Source: Pseudoduganella plicata
GTDB lineage: Bacteria > Pseudomonadota > Gammaproteobacteria > Burkholderiales > Burkholderiaceae_D
Length of the DNA: 64,000 bases
Reading direction: 5' to 3'
Assembly (NCBI RefSeq): GCF_004421005.1
Contig: NZ_CP038026.1
Coordinates: forward strand, 434,001 to 498,000
Part shown: positions 16,518-25,951 of the stretch, one piece after another
How positions within the stretch are numbered: position 1 is the stretch's first letter
Layout of the letters: every line of letters begins with the position of its first letter
Notes under the pieces: generated by a model
Seen by the model: the letters and a program-made list of their open reading frames with translations, nothing else
Databases searched by the model: none
What the model was told of the DNA's origin: nothing
Made by a program: the position numbers and the translations under genes

Positions 16518-18508
16518 ATGAAAAACCTCCGCCTGCTGGGCCTTCCCCTGCTGCTTGCCGGCTGCGCCGCGCTGCCACCGGCAAGCCCCCTGGCAACCAG
16601 GCCCGGCACGACCGCCACGCTGGCGCTGCTGGAAACCACGGACCTGCACGGCAACGTGGCCAGCTATGACTATTACAAGCTGTCGCCCGACCCGACCCTG
16701 GGGCTGGAACGCACGGCGGCGCTGATCCGGGCCGCGCGGGCGCAGTATGCCAACACGCTCCTGCTGGACAATGGCGACACCATCCAGGGTACGGCACTCA
16801 GCGACTACCAGGCGGTTGTCGCGCCGCTGCCGTGCAGCGAGACGCTGGGCATCTACAAGGTGTTCAATGCGCTGGGCTATGACGGCGGCGGCATCGGCAA
16901 CCACGATTTCAACTACGGACTGGCATACCTGAACCAGGTCACGGGCAGCCGCTTCGACGTCGAAGGCGTCGATCCGGAACGCAGCGGCTGCGCGGGGCCG
17001 CGCTTCCCTCTGGTGCTGGCAAACGTCATCAGCGTCAAGTCGGGCAAGCCGTTGTTCCGGCCCTATGCGATCCTCGAGCGCAAGATCGCCGTGACGGGCC
17101 CGGACGGCAAGCCGGCGCAGGCCGGCATCAAGGTCGGCATCATCGGCTTCACGCCGCCCGCGATCCTCACATGGGACAAGCGCCACCTGGAAGGCAAGGT
17201 GACGACGATCGGCGTGCGCGAAGCGGCCGAGCGCTATGTTCCCGAGATGCGCGCGCAGGGCGCGGACCTGGTCGTGGCGATTTCGCATGGCGGCCTGGAT
17301 GACAGCCCGTACACGCCGGCACTGGAGAACGGCAGCTGGCAGATCGCCCGCGTGCCCGGTGTCGATGCGCTGCTGATCGGCCACTCGCACCAGGTCTTCC
17401 CGAACGCGGCCAGCAAGGCGGCGCAGTTCAACCTGCCCGGCGTCGACAAGGTGAGGGGCACCGTGCATGGGGTGCCGACGGTAATGGCCGGGCTTTGGGG
17501 CAAGCAGCTGGGCGTCATCGCACTGCAACTGAAGCACGATGGCGGCAAGTGGATCGTCGACAGGGAGCGCACGACGGTCGAGGCGCGCTCCATTGACGCG
17601 GGGGCCGCCGACACGACGGTGCCGCAGCTGATTGCGGCCGAACACGCAGCAACCATCACCTACGTCAGGACACCCATCGGCAGCACGGACTTCCGCATGT
17701 CGACCTACTTCGCCGACGTGGGCGACGTCAGTGCCATCCAGGTCGTCAATCAGGCGCAGGCCGACTACCTGGGCGCCTACGTCAAGGCCAACCTGCCGCA
17801 GTACGCCGCGTTGCCGGTGCTGTCGGTGGCGTCGCCGTTCAAGACGGGGTCAAGCGGCGCCACCGATTTCACCGACGTCGCCCCCGGCAGCATCGCGCTG
17901 AACAACGCGGCCGACCTGTACCTGTATCCGAACTCGCTGTCCGGCGTGAAGGTGGATGGCGCCGGCCTGAAAGCCTGGCTGGAAAAGGCGGCCGGGCGGT
18001 TCAATACGATCGATCCGCGGCGCCAGGACGAGCAGGAGCTGGTCAATGCGTCATTCGCCGGCTTCAATTTCGACATGCCGACCGATGCCCGGCTGCGGTA
18101 CGAGATCGACGTCACGCAACCCGTGGGGCGGCGCATCGTCAACCTGCGCTTCGAGGGCAAGCCAGTCCCGTCCACGCAAGCGTTCCTCGTCGCGACGAAC
18201 AACTACCGCGCCGCCGGCGGTGGCGGGTTTCCTGGGCTCGATGGCGGCAATATCGTCGTCGCCGCGCCGGACAACAACCGCGACGTGCTGATCGCTTACA
18301 TCAAGCGGCACAAGGAGTTGCGCCGCGCAGTCAACGGCAGTGCGCGCAGCTGGCACTTCGCCCCGGTGCGCACGGCAGGACCGGTCGTGTTTCATTCCGC
18401 CCCGGGAAGGCCGCGCTGGCGGCCGGGCTGGCCGGCGTGCGCGAACTGCGCGCGGACGACGGAGCCGGGAGGGGGCTGGCCGTGTATGCGATCGATCTGG
18501 CGCCGTAA
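16518..18508 (+). CDS. CpdB-like 2',3'-cyclic-nucleotide phosphodiesterase/3'-nucleotidase lipoprotein (C-terminal frameshift)
   Basis: The start at ATG 16518 gives a lipoprotein signal with lipobox LLLAGC. The metallophosphatase motifs follow: ETTDLHGN (about 41), NGDTIQG, GNHDFNYG (about 127) and GHSHQVFP (about 288). The 5'-nucleotidase C-terminal domain then has ATNNYRAAGGGGFPG. The order and wording match CpdB, a periplasmic enzyme that salvages nucleotides. Near 18404 the frame breaks: after FHSAPG the original frame runs on as unlike sequence to 18650, while the -1 frame reads KAALAAGLAGVRELRADDG and ends AVYAIDLAP at 18508. One missing G (or C) at CCCCGGG would explain it. The end given is the restored stop. 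Confidence 0.8.
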
Positions 18509-18598
18509 GCGACCGGTGCGGAGTCGGGTCGTTGGCCACGCGATGACGCTGCAACAGGTTATCGGCACCGCCGCGATCCTGGCGAGGCGCCAGTCCGG

Positions 18599-19033
18599 TT
18601 ACGCGCCACGCGGCATCGCCGCTGGCGCGACGGGAAACAGCCGGTCGTAGGCGATATTGAACAGGAATCCGTACACCAGGTAGAAGATGACGATGGCCAC
18701 GTCCATCAGCAGCGCCGCCCACAGGCCGATGCCCAGGTACCACGCGATCATCGGGATCAGCATGACGACCAGCCCTGCCTCGAACAGCAGCGTGTGCGCG
18801 ACGCGGATCGCCATGGTCTTGGCCACGCTGCCCCGCAACAGCACCATGGCGCGGTCGAATCCCACATTGAACACGAAGTTCCACAGGGTGGCAATCGTCG
18901 CCGAGGCAATGCCGATCACGCCCATGTGATCGACGGGCTGGTCGAACACGGCGGCGGAGCCGGGTATGAAAATGGCGAGGGCCACGGCCTCGAACATGAG
19001 CGCGTGACGCACGCGGTCGCGGAAGGTACGCAT
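18599..19033 (-). CDS. PACE-family multidrug efflux transporter (two BTP domains)
   Basis: 144 residues, the standard PACE (AceI-like) length. Four hydrophobic helices are arranged as two repeats; the first contains the conserved Glu in LMFEAVALAIF, and the second repeats the pattern in TLLFEAGLVVMLIP. The family exports biocides such as chlorhexidine and also short-chain diamines. The start at 19033 (MRTFRDRVRHALMFE) has AAAGAGA upstream; an in-frame ATG at 19102 would add 23 basic, unlike residues. It is divergent from a LysR regulator, the known genetic arrangement for PACE genes. Confidence 0.87.
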   Translation of the reverse strand: MRTFRDRVRHALMFEAVALAIFIPGSAAVFDQPVDHMGVIGIASATIATLWNFVFNVGFDRAMVLLRGSVAKTMAIRVAHTLLFEAGLVVMLIPMIAWYLGIGLWAALLMDVAIVIFYLVYGFLFNIAYDRLFPVAPAAMPRGA

Positions 19034-19144
19034 TGGAAGTCTCTTTCTGCGAGCCGTCGGGAGCGCAGTGCTCGGACGGCCGTCGGTTGGGGTGCATGGC
19101 ACCGAATTACGTTAGCGGACCGCATCATCGCATACGCGTTATAT

Positions 19145-19181
19145 GTATGCATACAGGTAAAATTGAGGCATCATGCTTCAA
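19145..19181. promoter_or_regulatory. Two dyads in the PACE/LysR intergenic region
   Basis: GTATGCATAC (19145-19154) is a perfect 10-bp palindrome. TTGAGGCATcATGCTTCAA (19163-19181) is a 19-bp dyad with one mismatch that ends 2 bases before the LysR start codon. LysR regulators bind interrupted dyads of this kind between divergent genes, and the proximal site overlapping their own start region gives autoregulation. The role is inferred from position. Confidence 0.45.
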
Positions 19182-19183
19182 AT

Positions 19184-20077
19184 ATGAAACACGCAAACTG
19201 GGATGACTTACGCCTGTTGTTGCTGGTGGCGCAGGAGGGCACACTGCGCGGCGCCGGGAGGAAGGCCGGACTGAGCCCGGCAACGCTGTCGCGCAAGCTC
19301 GATGACCTGGAGGAAGCGCTGGGCCAGAAGCTGGTCGAGCGCTTCCAGGGTGGCTGTGTTCCCACCGCGTTCGGGGCGGACATCATCGCCTGGGCCGGCC
19401 AGATGGGCGAGATTGCGCTGGAAATCGAACGCACGCGCGACCGCCAGGACGCCCATGGCGCGTCCGGCCTCGTGCGGATCAATACGGACGAGTGGCTCTC
19501 GTATTTCCTGACCACGCGATTCGCGCGCTTTCATGACGCCTATCCCAACGTCGAGGTGGAGATTGTCACGTCGCACCGGCCCTACAGCCTGACGCGACGC
19601 GAAGCCGACATCGCCGTGCGACCGTATCGTCCGGAACAGCTAGACCTCGTCACGCGCCGCATCGGGACGTTGTCCTTCGGGCTGTATGGCAGCCGGGACC
19701 TGGTGCGGCGCCACGCGGCAGACCTGGCGCAGCAGGATTGGACAAGGATGCCGTTCGTGGGATTCGACGAGCCGCGGGCGGAATTCCAGTCCGACCGCTG
19801 GCTGCGCGCCCTGCCCGGGGCACCGGCGCCGTGGCTGCGCTGCAGCTACGGGCTCGGCATCCTGGACGGTGTCGCCCATGGCGCCGGGCTCGGCGTGCTG
19901 GCGACCTTTCTTGCGGCGGACCACGAGGGCATCGTGCCGGCGATTCCCCGTATCCCCGAGCTGGACCAGGAAATCTGGCTGTCCATGCACCGCGGCCTGC
20001 GCACCACGGCGCGCGTCCGGGCCGTGGTTGACTTCATGGAGCAGGCCTTTGCCGAGTATAGCGAGACTGGGCGCTGA
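19184..20077 (+). CDS. LysR-family transcriptional regulator
   Basis: 297 residues. An N-terminal winged helix-turn-helix (NWDDLRLLLLVAQEGTLRGA, then AGLSPATLSRKLDDLEEALG) precedes a LysR substrate-binding domain including LVRINTDEWLSYFL and READIAVRPYRPEQ. The gene is divergent from the PACE efflux gene with a 150-bp gap. AceR-type LysR regulators control PACE pumps from this position, so it probably activates the pump in response to a substrate. The start is ATG 19184, the only one giving the family N-terminus. Confidence 0.9.
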   Translation: MKHANWDDLRLLLLVAQEGTLRGAGRKAGLSPATLSRKLDDLEEALGQKLVERFQGGCVPTAFGADIIAWAGQMGEIALEIERTRDRQDAHGASGLVRINTDEWLSYFLTTRFARFHDAYPNVEVEIVTSHRPYSLTRREADIAVRPYRPEQLDLVTRRIGTLSFGLYGSRDLVRRHAADLAQQDWTRMPFVGFDEPRAEFQSDRWLRALPGAPAPWLRCSYGLGILDGVAHGAGLGVLATFLAADHEGIVPAIPRIPELDQEIWLSMHRGLRTTARVRAVVDFMEQAFAEYSETGR

Positions 20078-20298
20078 GGTCACAGGGAGGCATCTTCAAC
20101 GGCATGATGGCCGTGCTGGCGGCGCGCGAGAAGGCAATGGCCCGGCTGGGTAACCCGCAGGTGCCGAAAAACGAGGCGTGCATCGCGACGATGCGTCATC
20201 CGGGGGGGCGCTGTCGTGTGGAGGCAGCCTGCCGGGAGCCTCGGCCGGACGACGCGCCGGCCGTTGCTATGGTGGTGCCACATACTGGAAGGACGTTC

Positions 20299-20790
20299 AT
20301 GATGAACCGTCGGCTTGCGGCATTCTTCCGGTGCGCCTCCAATTGCTGCGGCCTGGGTGCCGCAGCCCAGGCGGCTGAGCAGGGCACGGCGGCCGACAGC
20401 GCGCTCCAGGCACAACTGGTGACGTTGAAAAGCAGCGCGCGGATGCCATCGTGCGGCGCGATACGCCCGCCCTGGGCCGGCCGATGGACGACTACTACCG
20501 CCACGTGGGAAGCTGCGGGCGGGTGCGCAGCAAACCGCGCTGCGGACGGCGCTGGAGCGCGGCGACTACGTGTTCCCGACGTACGAAACCGAGTCGGTCG
20601 ACGTGCAGGTACTCGACGGTGGTCAGGCGGCCGTCGTCGCGGGCGTGTTTCGCAGCCAGCAGAAGGACGGCAAACCGTTTCGCGCACGCTACGTGCACGT
20701 CCGGGGCACAAGCCGGACGGCTGGAAGAACACTTTTCACCAGAGTACCGAGATCTGGGCCGCCGCGGATCCCCCCGCGTTGCGTCGATAA
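20299..20790 (+). pseudogene. Exported DUF4440/SnoaL-like protein, disrupted by three frameshifts
   Basis: The gene starts at ATG 20299 or 20302 and ends at TAA 20788-20790, but its coding signal moves through all three frames. The segments are: frame of the start to about 20430; then RADAIVRRDTPALGRPMDDY; then RTALERGDYVFPTYETESVD and VDVQVLDGGQAAVVAGVFRS; then KPDGWKNTFHQSTEIWAAA to the stop. The pieces join into a normal DUF4440 (NTF2-fold) protein of about 165 residues with a signal peptide. Each change is a one-base loss. Whether this is a true pseudogene or sequence error is open. The 221 bp before it hold no convincing gene. Confidence 0.7.
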
Positions 20791-20802
20791 CCTTGCGGCG
20801 GG

Positions 20803-21642
20803 CTATTCCGGCACGTGGATCCGTGCCTTGACGTGCTTCAGGTTCGCGACAATGGTAAACGTCATCACGACCAGCAGCGACCAGGCGCTCCACTTGCCGA
20901 CGTGGACGGCGGACCACGCCCCCAGCTGGTTCGGGTAACGCCAGACGCCGAAGAACGTCGAGATATTCTCGGCCAGCCAGATGAAGAACCCGATCAGGAC
21001 AAACGCCAGCAGCAGCGGCATGCGCCGGTCCCGGTCGAGCGGGCGGAAGATGACGGTCGTGCGCGCGTACAGCCCGAGCGCGCAGGCGGCCAGGTACCAG
21101 CGGTAGTCGCCGATATAGTGATGCGTGAAGAAGTTCGCGTAGATCAGGATGGCGATGATCGCCGCGAGCGCGTGCGGCGGATGGTGGCGGATGCGCAGGT
21201 CGAACAGGCGCCAGGCCTGGATGATGTAGCTGCCCACGGCCGCGTACATGAAGCCGGCGAACAGCGGCACGCCGAAGACCTTGGTCACGGCGGCGTCGGG
21301 ATAGCTCCATGAGCCGATGGCGCCGGAGGTCTTGAACACCTCCAGCGCGAAGCCGACGACGTGGAACAGGCTGACGGCTTTCAGTTCGTCCCACGTCTCC
21401 AGCTTCATGGCGACCATGGCGAACTGGATCGCCAGCGCGGCGACCAGCAGCACATCGTAGCGGGCGATGCCGAACAGGCCCGCGCGCGGCACGAGGAAGA
21501 CGGCCGCGAAAAACAGGCCGACGAACAGGCAGGAACGGGCCTCCTTGATGCCGAAGTAGAGGAACTCGGTGACGGCGCGACGCCAGCCCGCCAGCGTGCG
21601 GGGACGATCGTCCGTCAGGTGGTCATCCAGTGCCGCCAGCAT
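20803..21642 (-). CDS. DUF817 integral membrane protein
   Basis: 279 residues with about eight hydrophobic segments. It contains family-typical stretches: KLETWDELKAVSLFHVVGFA, SGAIGSWSYPD, FAGFMYAAVGSYI, HHYIGDYRWYLA, and the conserved end WLAENISTFFGVWRYPNQ. The family has no established function. I chose ATG 21642 (MLAALDDHLTDDRPRTL), which lies 8 bases after the DUF2288 stop. A start at 21783 would overlap DUF2288 and add unlike residues. It is probably the last gene of the toxin-antitoxin operon. Confidence 0.85.
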   Translation of the reverse strand: MLAALDDHLTDDRPRTLAGWRRAVTEFLYFGIKEARSCLFVGLFFAAVFLVPRAGLFGIARYDVLLVAALAIQFAMVAMKLETWDELKAVSLFHVVGFALEVFKTSGAIGSWSYPDAAVTKVFGVPLFAGFMYAAVGSYIIQAWRLFDLRIRHHPPHALAAIIAILIYANFFTHHYIGDYRWYLAACALGLYARTTVIFRPLDRDRRMPLLLAFVLIGFFIWLAENISTFFGVWRYPNQLGAWSAVHVGKWSAWSLLVVMTFTIVANLKHVKARIHVPE

Positions 21643-21650
21643 GGCAGCCT

Positions 21651-21983
21651 TCAGTGCGGACGTTTCTGCTGCTGCACCAGGATGAACGGGCTGACGACGC
21701 ACGCCCACAGCTGGGCTTGCGTTTCCAGCCAGCCCTGCGCCTGCACGTCCGATACCTTGGCGATCTGGCCGGCGGCCATCCACTGGCCCACGCTCGCCTT
21801 GTCGTCATGGGCGATGCGCACGGCCACCTCGACCAGATCGAGTTCGTCCGCCACCCACACCACGTTGCCGGAGGCGAAATGGCGCATCAGCTCCGTCCAC
21901 GGCAGCCGCGCCGTTTCGCGGTTGACCTTCTGGCGCAGTTCGACGTCTTTGTCGGGATTCAACGGGAGGGAGTTATTGGGCAT
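21651..21983 (-). CDS. DUF2288 family protein
   Basis: 110 residues with the DUF2288 pattern: LPWTELMRHFASGNVVWVAD, ELDLVEVAVRIAHDD, and the closing LWACVVSPFILVQQQ. It is a small soluble protein of unknown function. Its start overlaps the end of the RES toxin gene by 11 bases and its stop is followed after 8 bases by the DUF817 start. It is therefore embedded in one transcription unit with the Xre-RES pair. Confidence 0.85.
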   Translation of the reverse strand: MPNNSLPLNPDKDVELRQKVNRETARLPWTELMRHFASGNVVWVADELDLVEVAVRIAHDDKASVGQWMAAGQIAKVSDVQAQGWLETQAQLWACVVSPFILVQQQKRPH

Positions 21984-22722
21984 TGCCGGCCTGATTCTGC
22001 GTATTCTGATGGGGGATGGGTATGGGTTCGACGGTCGGTTCCGCCGCGCCCTGCCATGTTAACCGATAGGCGGCCCCTTTGCGAACATTGCCGACCAGCG
22101 CCGGGCGGAAACAGGCCAGGCACGTGCCGCCGGGATGGCGCACGCTTGGGTAGAGGATGCCCGTCGAGCCGCCGGCCAGCAGCCGTTCGGCCAGCGCCTG
22201 CGACTCGACGTAGCTGGCCGGATCGAGGCAGCCGGCGAATTCGGCCAGGCCGCGGATATCGTGGAACGGCGCCGTGAAGTCGGCCAGCATGGCCTGGTAC
22301 GTGACGCTGTCGTCGAAGCGGTCGATTTCGGCGTATTCCACCGTCTTGTGGAATACCACTTCGGCCAGCGCCGTTTCCATGGCGAAGCCGCAGTACCAGG
22401 CACCGCGCTCGCCGTCGTTGAAACGGCTGCCTTCCGGACGGGCGTACGTGTACGCCGCGTTGACAATGCGGTAGTTCGGCACGGCGAACAGCAGCTCGTC
22501 GATGCCGATGCCGGCCGCGCCGCCGTGCTCGGAGAGCAGGCGCGCATTGGTGGCGTTATCGAGCTCGAACAGGTCGCGCAGTTCGGCGTCGCTGTCCGCC
22601 AGCGGCGCCAGCACGGAGTCTTCGACATCGGCAAAGCGGGACGGAATCAGGCGGCAGGTATCGAACTGGCGCAGCTGCCGCAGCGGTGGCGCGACAGCGG
22701 GTAACGTAGGCAAATCAGGCAA
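21973..22722 (-). CDS. RES-domain toxin
   Basis: 249 residues. The RES fold resembles ADP-ribosyltransferases and its toxins degrade NAD+. The conserved Arg is in CRLIPSRF and the RES-core motif is GSRFNDGERGAWYCG, followed by ETALAEVVFHKT and a C-terminal Ser in PSVRHPGG. The start is TTG 22722, placed directly after the antitoxin stop, with GGAGG 7 bases upstream. The toxin is paired with the Xre/ParS antitoxin gene upstream. An N-terminal extension of about 80 residues before the RES core is longer than in the minimal toxins. Confidence 0.9.
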   Translation of the reverse strand: MPDLPTLPAVAPPLRQLRQFDTCRLIPSRFADVEDSVLAPLADSDAELRDLFELDNATNARLLSEHGGAAGIGIDELLFAVPNYRIVNAAYTYARPEGSRFNDGERGAWYCGFAMETALAEVVFHKTVEYAEIDRFDDSVTYQAMLADFTAPFHDIRGLAEFAGCLDPASYVESQALAERLLAGGSTGILYPSVRHPGGTCLACFRPALVGNVRKGAAYRLTWQGAAEPTVEPIPIPHQNTQNQAGNAQ

Positions 22723-23160
22723 TTACAGACCTCCACGCCGCGCATCGAGCAGTTTGCGGACGGTTTGCATGGACAGCAGGCCGCCCGCCAGCATGTAGGC
22801 GAGCGGCGTGCGGCCGGCGAAGATGATGTTGCGGTTCGGGAGACTGACCCACTCGTCGGCCAGCTTGTCGCCATAAATGATGTGCAGCGTCTTGTAAATG
22901 CCGAGCAGGTAGGAGATGCGGGTAATGCGGTCCACTTCCAGCACCCGGTCCGGGTTCTTCTTCCATTCGTAAAAAGCACTGCTGGACAGGCCGCCAAGCA
23001 GTTCACGGGCGTCGTCGTCGCGCAGCTTCCAGGCGGCCGTCAGCCTGAAAAAACCCTTCAGTGCGGACTTCGAGAGCCGTTCCCGCTCTTCGCGGGCGTT
23101 CAGGTCGACGGGATTCTGGGGCAGGTAGCGACTCTTCGGATAGGCGTAGGCGGAATGCAT
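22723..23160 (-). CDS. Xre/MbcA/ParS-family antitoxin
   Basis: 145 residues. The N-terminal half has Xre-like helices (SKSALKGFFRLTAAW, ARELLGGLSSSAFYEWKKN). The C-terminal half is the MbcA/ParS/Xre toxin-binding domain (DRITRISYLLGIYKTLHIIYGDKLADEWV, with the family NRNIIFAGRTPLAYMLAGG). It neutralises the RES toxin and should repress the operon from the promoter region just upstream. Start ATG 23160 has GGAGG 6 bases before it. It ends in GGL, directly followed by the toxin start, so translation is coupled. Confidence 0.92.
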   Translation of the reverse strand: MHSAYAYPKSRYLPQNPVDLNAREERERLSKSALKGFFRLTAAWKLRDDDARELLGGLSSSAFYEWKKNPDRVLEVDRITRISYLLGIYKTLHIIYGDKLADEWVSLPNRNIIFAGRTPLAYMLAGGLLSMQTVRKLLDARRGGL

Positions 23161-23181
23161 AGATCCTCCATATATGTAGTC

Positions 23182-23210
23182 TTTATACTCCGTATCAGGA
23201 TAGAAGACAA
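23182..23210 (-). promoter_or_regulatory. Promoter and operator of the Xre-RES operon
   Basis: On the minus strand -35 TTGTCT (23210-23205) and -10 TATAAA (23187-23182) are separated by exactly 17 bases, about 20 bases before the antitoxin ATG. GTCTTCTAT and the imperfect mirror TATAAAGAC overlap the two hexamers, forming a loose dyad suitable for antitoxin autorepression. The promoter elements are seen; the operator function is inferred. Confidence 0.7.
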
Positions 23211-23299
23211 GTATTTGTTGTTACGCCGGGTCAACTGAGCCGTGTCAATGCCTTAAACATGCCATGTGGCAAGCTTCCCGGGTGTCATGGAGGAGCCAC

Positions 23300-25059
23300 A
23301 TGGAAGCACTATTACCCTATATCGAACGGGAGCTGGGCGAGTTGCGCCGCCAGGGGGCGGCCTTTGCGCAGCGCTACCCGCGCCTCGCCGGCGCGCTGCC
23401 GGAGCACCAGCCGGGCGCGGACCCGCACGTCAATCGACTGATCGATGCGGTCGCCGTGCTCAACGCCCGCGCCACCCGGCGGCTGGACGATGAATATCCG
23501 CTGTTCGCCCAGAGCCTGCTGCGCCAGCTGTATCCCGTCTATCCAAGGCCATTTCCCGCCTGCGCCATTGTCCGCTTCGGCGCGGGCGGCTCAGGTACCA
23601 CTGCCGTGCCGCGCGGGACGGCGGTGCGGGCCGCTCCGGTGCGCGGCGTGACGTGCCGCTTTCGCACGACGGCCGACGTGGACCTGGCCGATGCCCGCGT
23701 GGCCGCTGCACGTTTCGAGCCGGCAGGAGCGGACGGCTGCTGCGCCATCGTCCTGGCGCTGGAGGGCATCCCGGCGGGGGGGCGGGCCGGCTGCGGCTGT
23801 TCCTGAACGGCGCGCCATCGTTCTGCGCCGCCTTGCGCGACGCGCTGTTCCTGCACGCCACGGGCGCCACGGCTGGCGTGTCCGGCAACCGCGTGGCGCT
23901 GCCGGCGGTGCCACTGCGCCAGGCCGGCTTCGATGCGGGAGAAGCCCTGTTGCCGCACGGCCCGCGCGGTCCCGAGCCGGCGGGGATCCTGGCCGAATAC
24001 TTTGCCTTTCCGGCGCGCTTCGACTTCATCGACGTCGAGCTGTCCGTGCTGGCGCCGTACGCCGTCGCCGGCGCCGTGACGTTGCGCGTCGCGCTGGCGG
24101 GCATTGACGGCGACGGCGCGACGGCGCAGGCACTGGCGCCGCTGTGCGCCGACCACCTGCTGACGCATTGCGTCCCCGCCGTCAACCTGTTCGACTGCGC
24201 CGGCACGCCGCTGACGCTGGGTCCGGAAACCCACGGCGGCAGCGTCACACCAAACGGGCTGGCGCCGGCCGCACACGAGGTGTTTGCCATCGGCCGCGTC
24301 GATGTGCTGCCGGTCGATGGCGCGGCGCCGTCCCGCTACGAATCCTGCTACACGCGCCGCGCCGACGAGGCAGGCAGCCTGCACGGGCGCTGGTGGACGT
24401 TGCGGCGCGACGAGCGGCTCGCCGCCGTCAGCCCCGGCCACGAGACGGTGCTGGCTCTGGTCGACGGCACGACCCCGCCAGTGGCCGGTATCGTATCGTT
24501 CGACATCACCTGTACCAACCGTGACTATCCGACCTTCCTGATGCCGGGCGAGCTGCGCGGCGAGGGTGCCGCCGCATCCTGTGTCGTGCAGCTGCTGCGC
24601 CAGCCTTCGCCGCCGCGTAGGGTGGCGGCGGGACGCGCCGCGCACTGGCGCCTGCTGGCGCATCTGGCACTGGCCCGCGGTGGCTTGATGCAGGGCGACG
24701 GGGCCAGTCTGGCGGCGTTGCTGGCGCTGTACGACGTGGCCGGCACTGCCGTCTCGCGCCGCCAGATCGCGGCGGTGGCGGGACTGCGCCGCAAGCCGGC
24801 CAGTGCATGGCTGCGCGACCGCCACGGCACGGTGGCGGTGCAGGGTGTCGAGGTGACATTGCTGGTCGACCCCAGTGCGTTTGCCGGCACGGGGCTGCAT
24901 CTGTTCGCGCGGGTGGTCGACCACGTACTGGCCCACACCGTTCAGCTGAACGGTTTCGTGCAGACCGTGCTGACAGCCGCCAACACGGAAGAGGAGCTGC
25001 TGCGATGCGCACCCCGCAACGGAAAATACTTGTTGAACCAGACCGCCCGGCGCACGTGA
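23300..25059 (+). pseudogene. tssF: T6SS baseplate protein TssF, frameshifted at a G7 run
   Basis: Starts at ATG 23300 with GGAGGAG upstream. The first 160 residues (MEALLPYIERELGELRRQG, YPRLAGALPE, RLDDEYPLFAQSLLRQLYP) are classical TssF (ImpG/VasA). The frame is lost at seven G (23776-23782) and ends after 36 more bases. The -1 frame continues immediately as AGRLRLFLNGAPSFCAALRD and runs to 25059 with FDFIDVELSVLAPY and PTFLMPGELRGEG. Together they give about 586 residues, near the family norm. One extra G would repair it. TssF with TssG forms the T6SS baseplate wedge. No other baseplate gene is adjacent. Confidence 0.85.
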
Positions 25060-25910
25060 AGCGTACCGGCCGCGCGCTGTTCCCGGCGCTGCGGGCACGC
25101 GCGGCCACGGCACAGGTGCGCGGCAGCGTCACGCTGGCGTTCCCGTCGGCCGACGTGGAAGCTTCCGATGACACCGCCTTCGTGCCGGCGGCACTGGGCC
25201 TCCTGGGCAGCGCCGGCACGCTGCCTTACCACTACACGGAGCGGGTGGCGGCCGGCGGCGCCGGCGCGCGCTCCTTCCTCGACATTTTTTCCGCCCGCGC
25301 CCTGGCGCTGCATGACCGCGCCTGGCGCAAGCACCGCCACGACGCCGGCGTCGGCGATCCGGTCGGCGATCCGTGGTGCGGGGCCCTGCTGGCGCTGGGC
25401 GGGGACGGCGGCGGCGCTGATGCGGCCGGTCTGGCGCGGCACGCGGCGGCAGTCGGCAGCCGCACGGTGCCGGCGCACGCGCTGGCCGGCGTGCTGGCCG
25501 CGCAGCTGGGCATACCGGTATCGGTCGAACAGTTTGTCGGCGAGTGGGACTGGCTGCGGCCCGAGCACCGCAATGGTCTCGGGCGCACCAATTGCGCGCT
25601 GTCCGGCGGCGCCGTGCTGGGCGACCGCATGTGGCGGCGCGACCTGCGCGTGCGCATCCATCTCGGACCGCTGGACCGTCAGGCGTTCGAGCGCTTCCTG
25701 CCAGGCGGCCCGGGCGCCGCGTCGCTGCGCGCACTGTTGCGGCGCTTCGCCCTGGAAGGCATTCAGTGCGAAGCACGGCTGCACCTGCGCGTGGGCGACG
25801 CACGGGCGGGGCAACTGCACGCGGCGGCCGGCGCACGGCTGGGCTTTGATTCGTTCCTGCAGCCCGACGGCACTGCCCGCGACGACGTGGCGTACGTTGT
25901 CGATTGCTAG
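25005..25910 (+). CDS. tssG: T6SS baseplate protein TssG
   Basis: 301 residues with TssG (ImpH/VasB) features: GSVTLAFPSADV, FVPAALGLLGSAGTLPYHYTE, FLDIFSARALALHDRAW, LAAQLGIPVSVEQFVGEW, and TNCALSGGAVLGDRMWRRDL with LRVRIHLGPLD. It bridges TssF and TssK in the baseplate. Start ATG 25005 has GAGGAG upstream and overlaps the tssF end by 55 bases, more than usual. The normal N-terminal F-FQAVRLLE helix is not visible, and the protein is somewhat short, so the N-terminus may be altered. It is an orphan pair with tssF, beside a toxin-antitoxin operon. Confidence 0.85.
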   Translation: MRTPQRKILVEPDRPAHVKRTGRALFPALRARAATAQVRGSVTLAFPSADVEASDDTAFVPAALGLLGSAGTLPYHYTERVAAGGAGARSFLDIFSARALALHDRAWRKHRHDAGVGDPVGDPWCGALLALGGDGGGADAAGLARHAAAVGSRTVPAHALAGVLAAQLGIPVSVEQFVGEWDWLRPEHRNGLGRTNCALSGGAVLGDRMWRRDLRVRIHLGPLDRQAFERFLPGGPGAASLRALLRRFALEGIQCEARLHLRVGDARAGQLHAAAGARLGFDSFLQPDGTARDDVAYVVDC

Positions 25911-25951
25911 GGAAGCGATGATTCATTCATCGCGGCGATCGCGGCCATGAG

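Noticed and set aside
20095..20211. Possible serine-recombinase tail before the DUF4440 gene (LAAREKAMARLGNPQVPKNEA)
   Set aside because: Resemblance to the KAxAxARGxRLGNPRL end of resolvases is short and vague; no catalytic region or ends of an element are visible.
23776..23782. Programmed -1 frameshift in tssF on a G-GGG-GGG slippery run
   Set aside because: The run has the right form, but TssF is not known to use recoding, no stimulator was seen, and other genes here show the same one-base loss.
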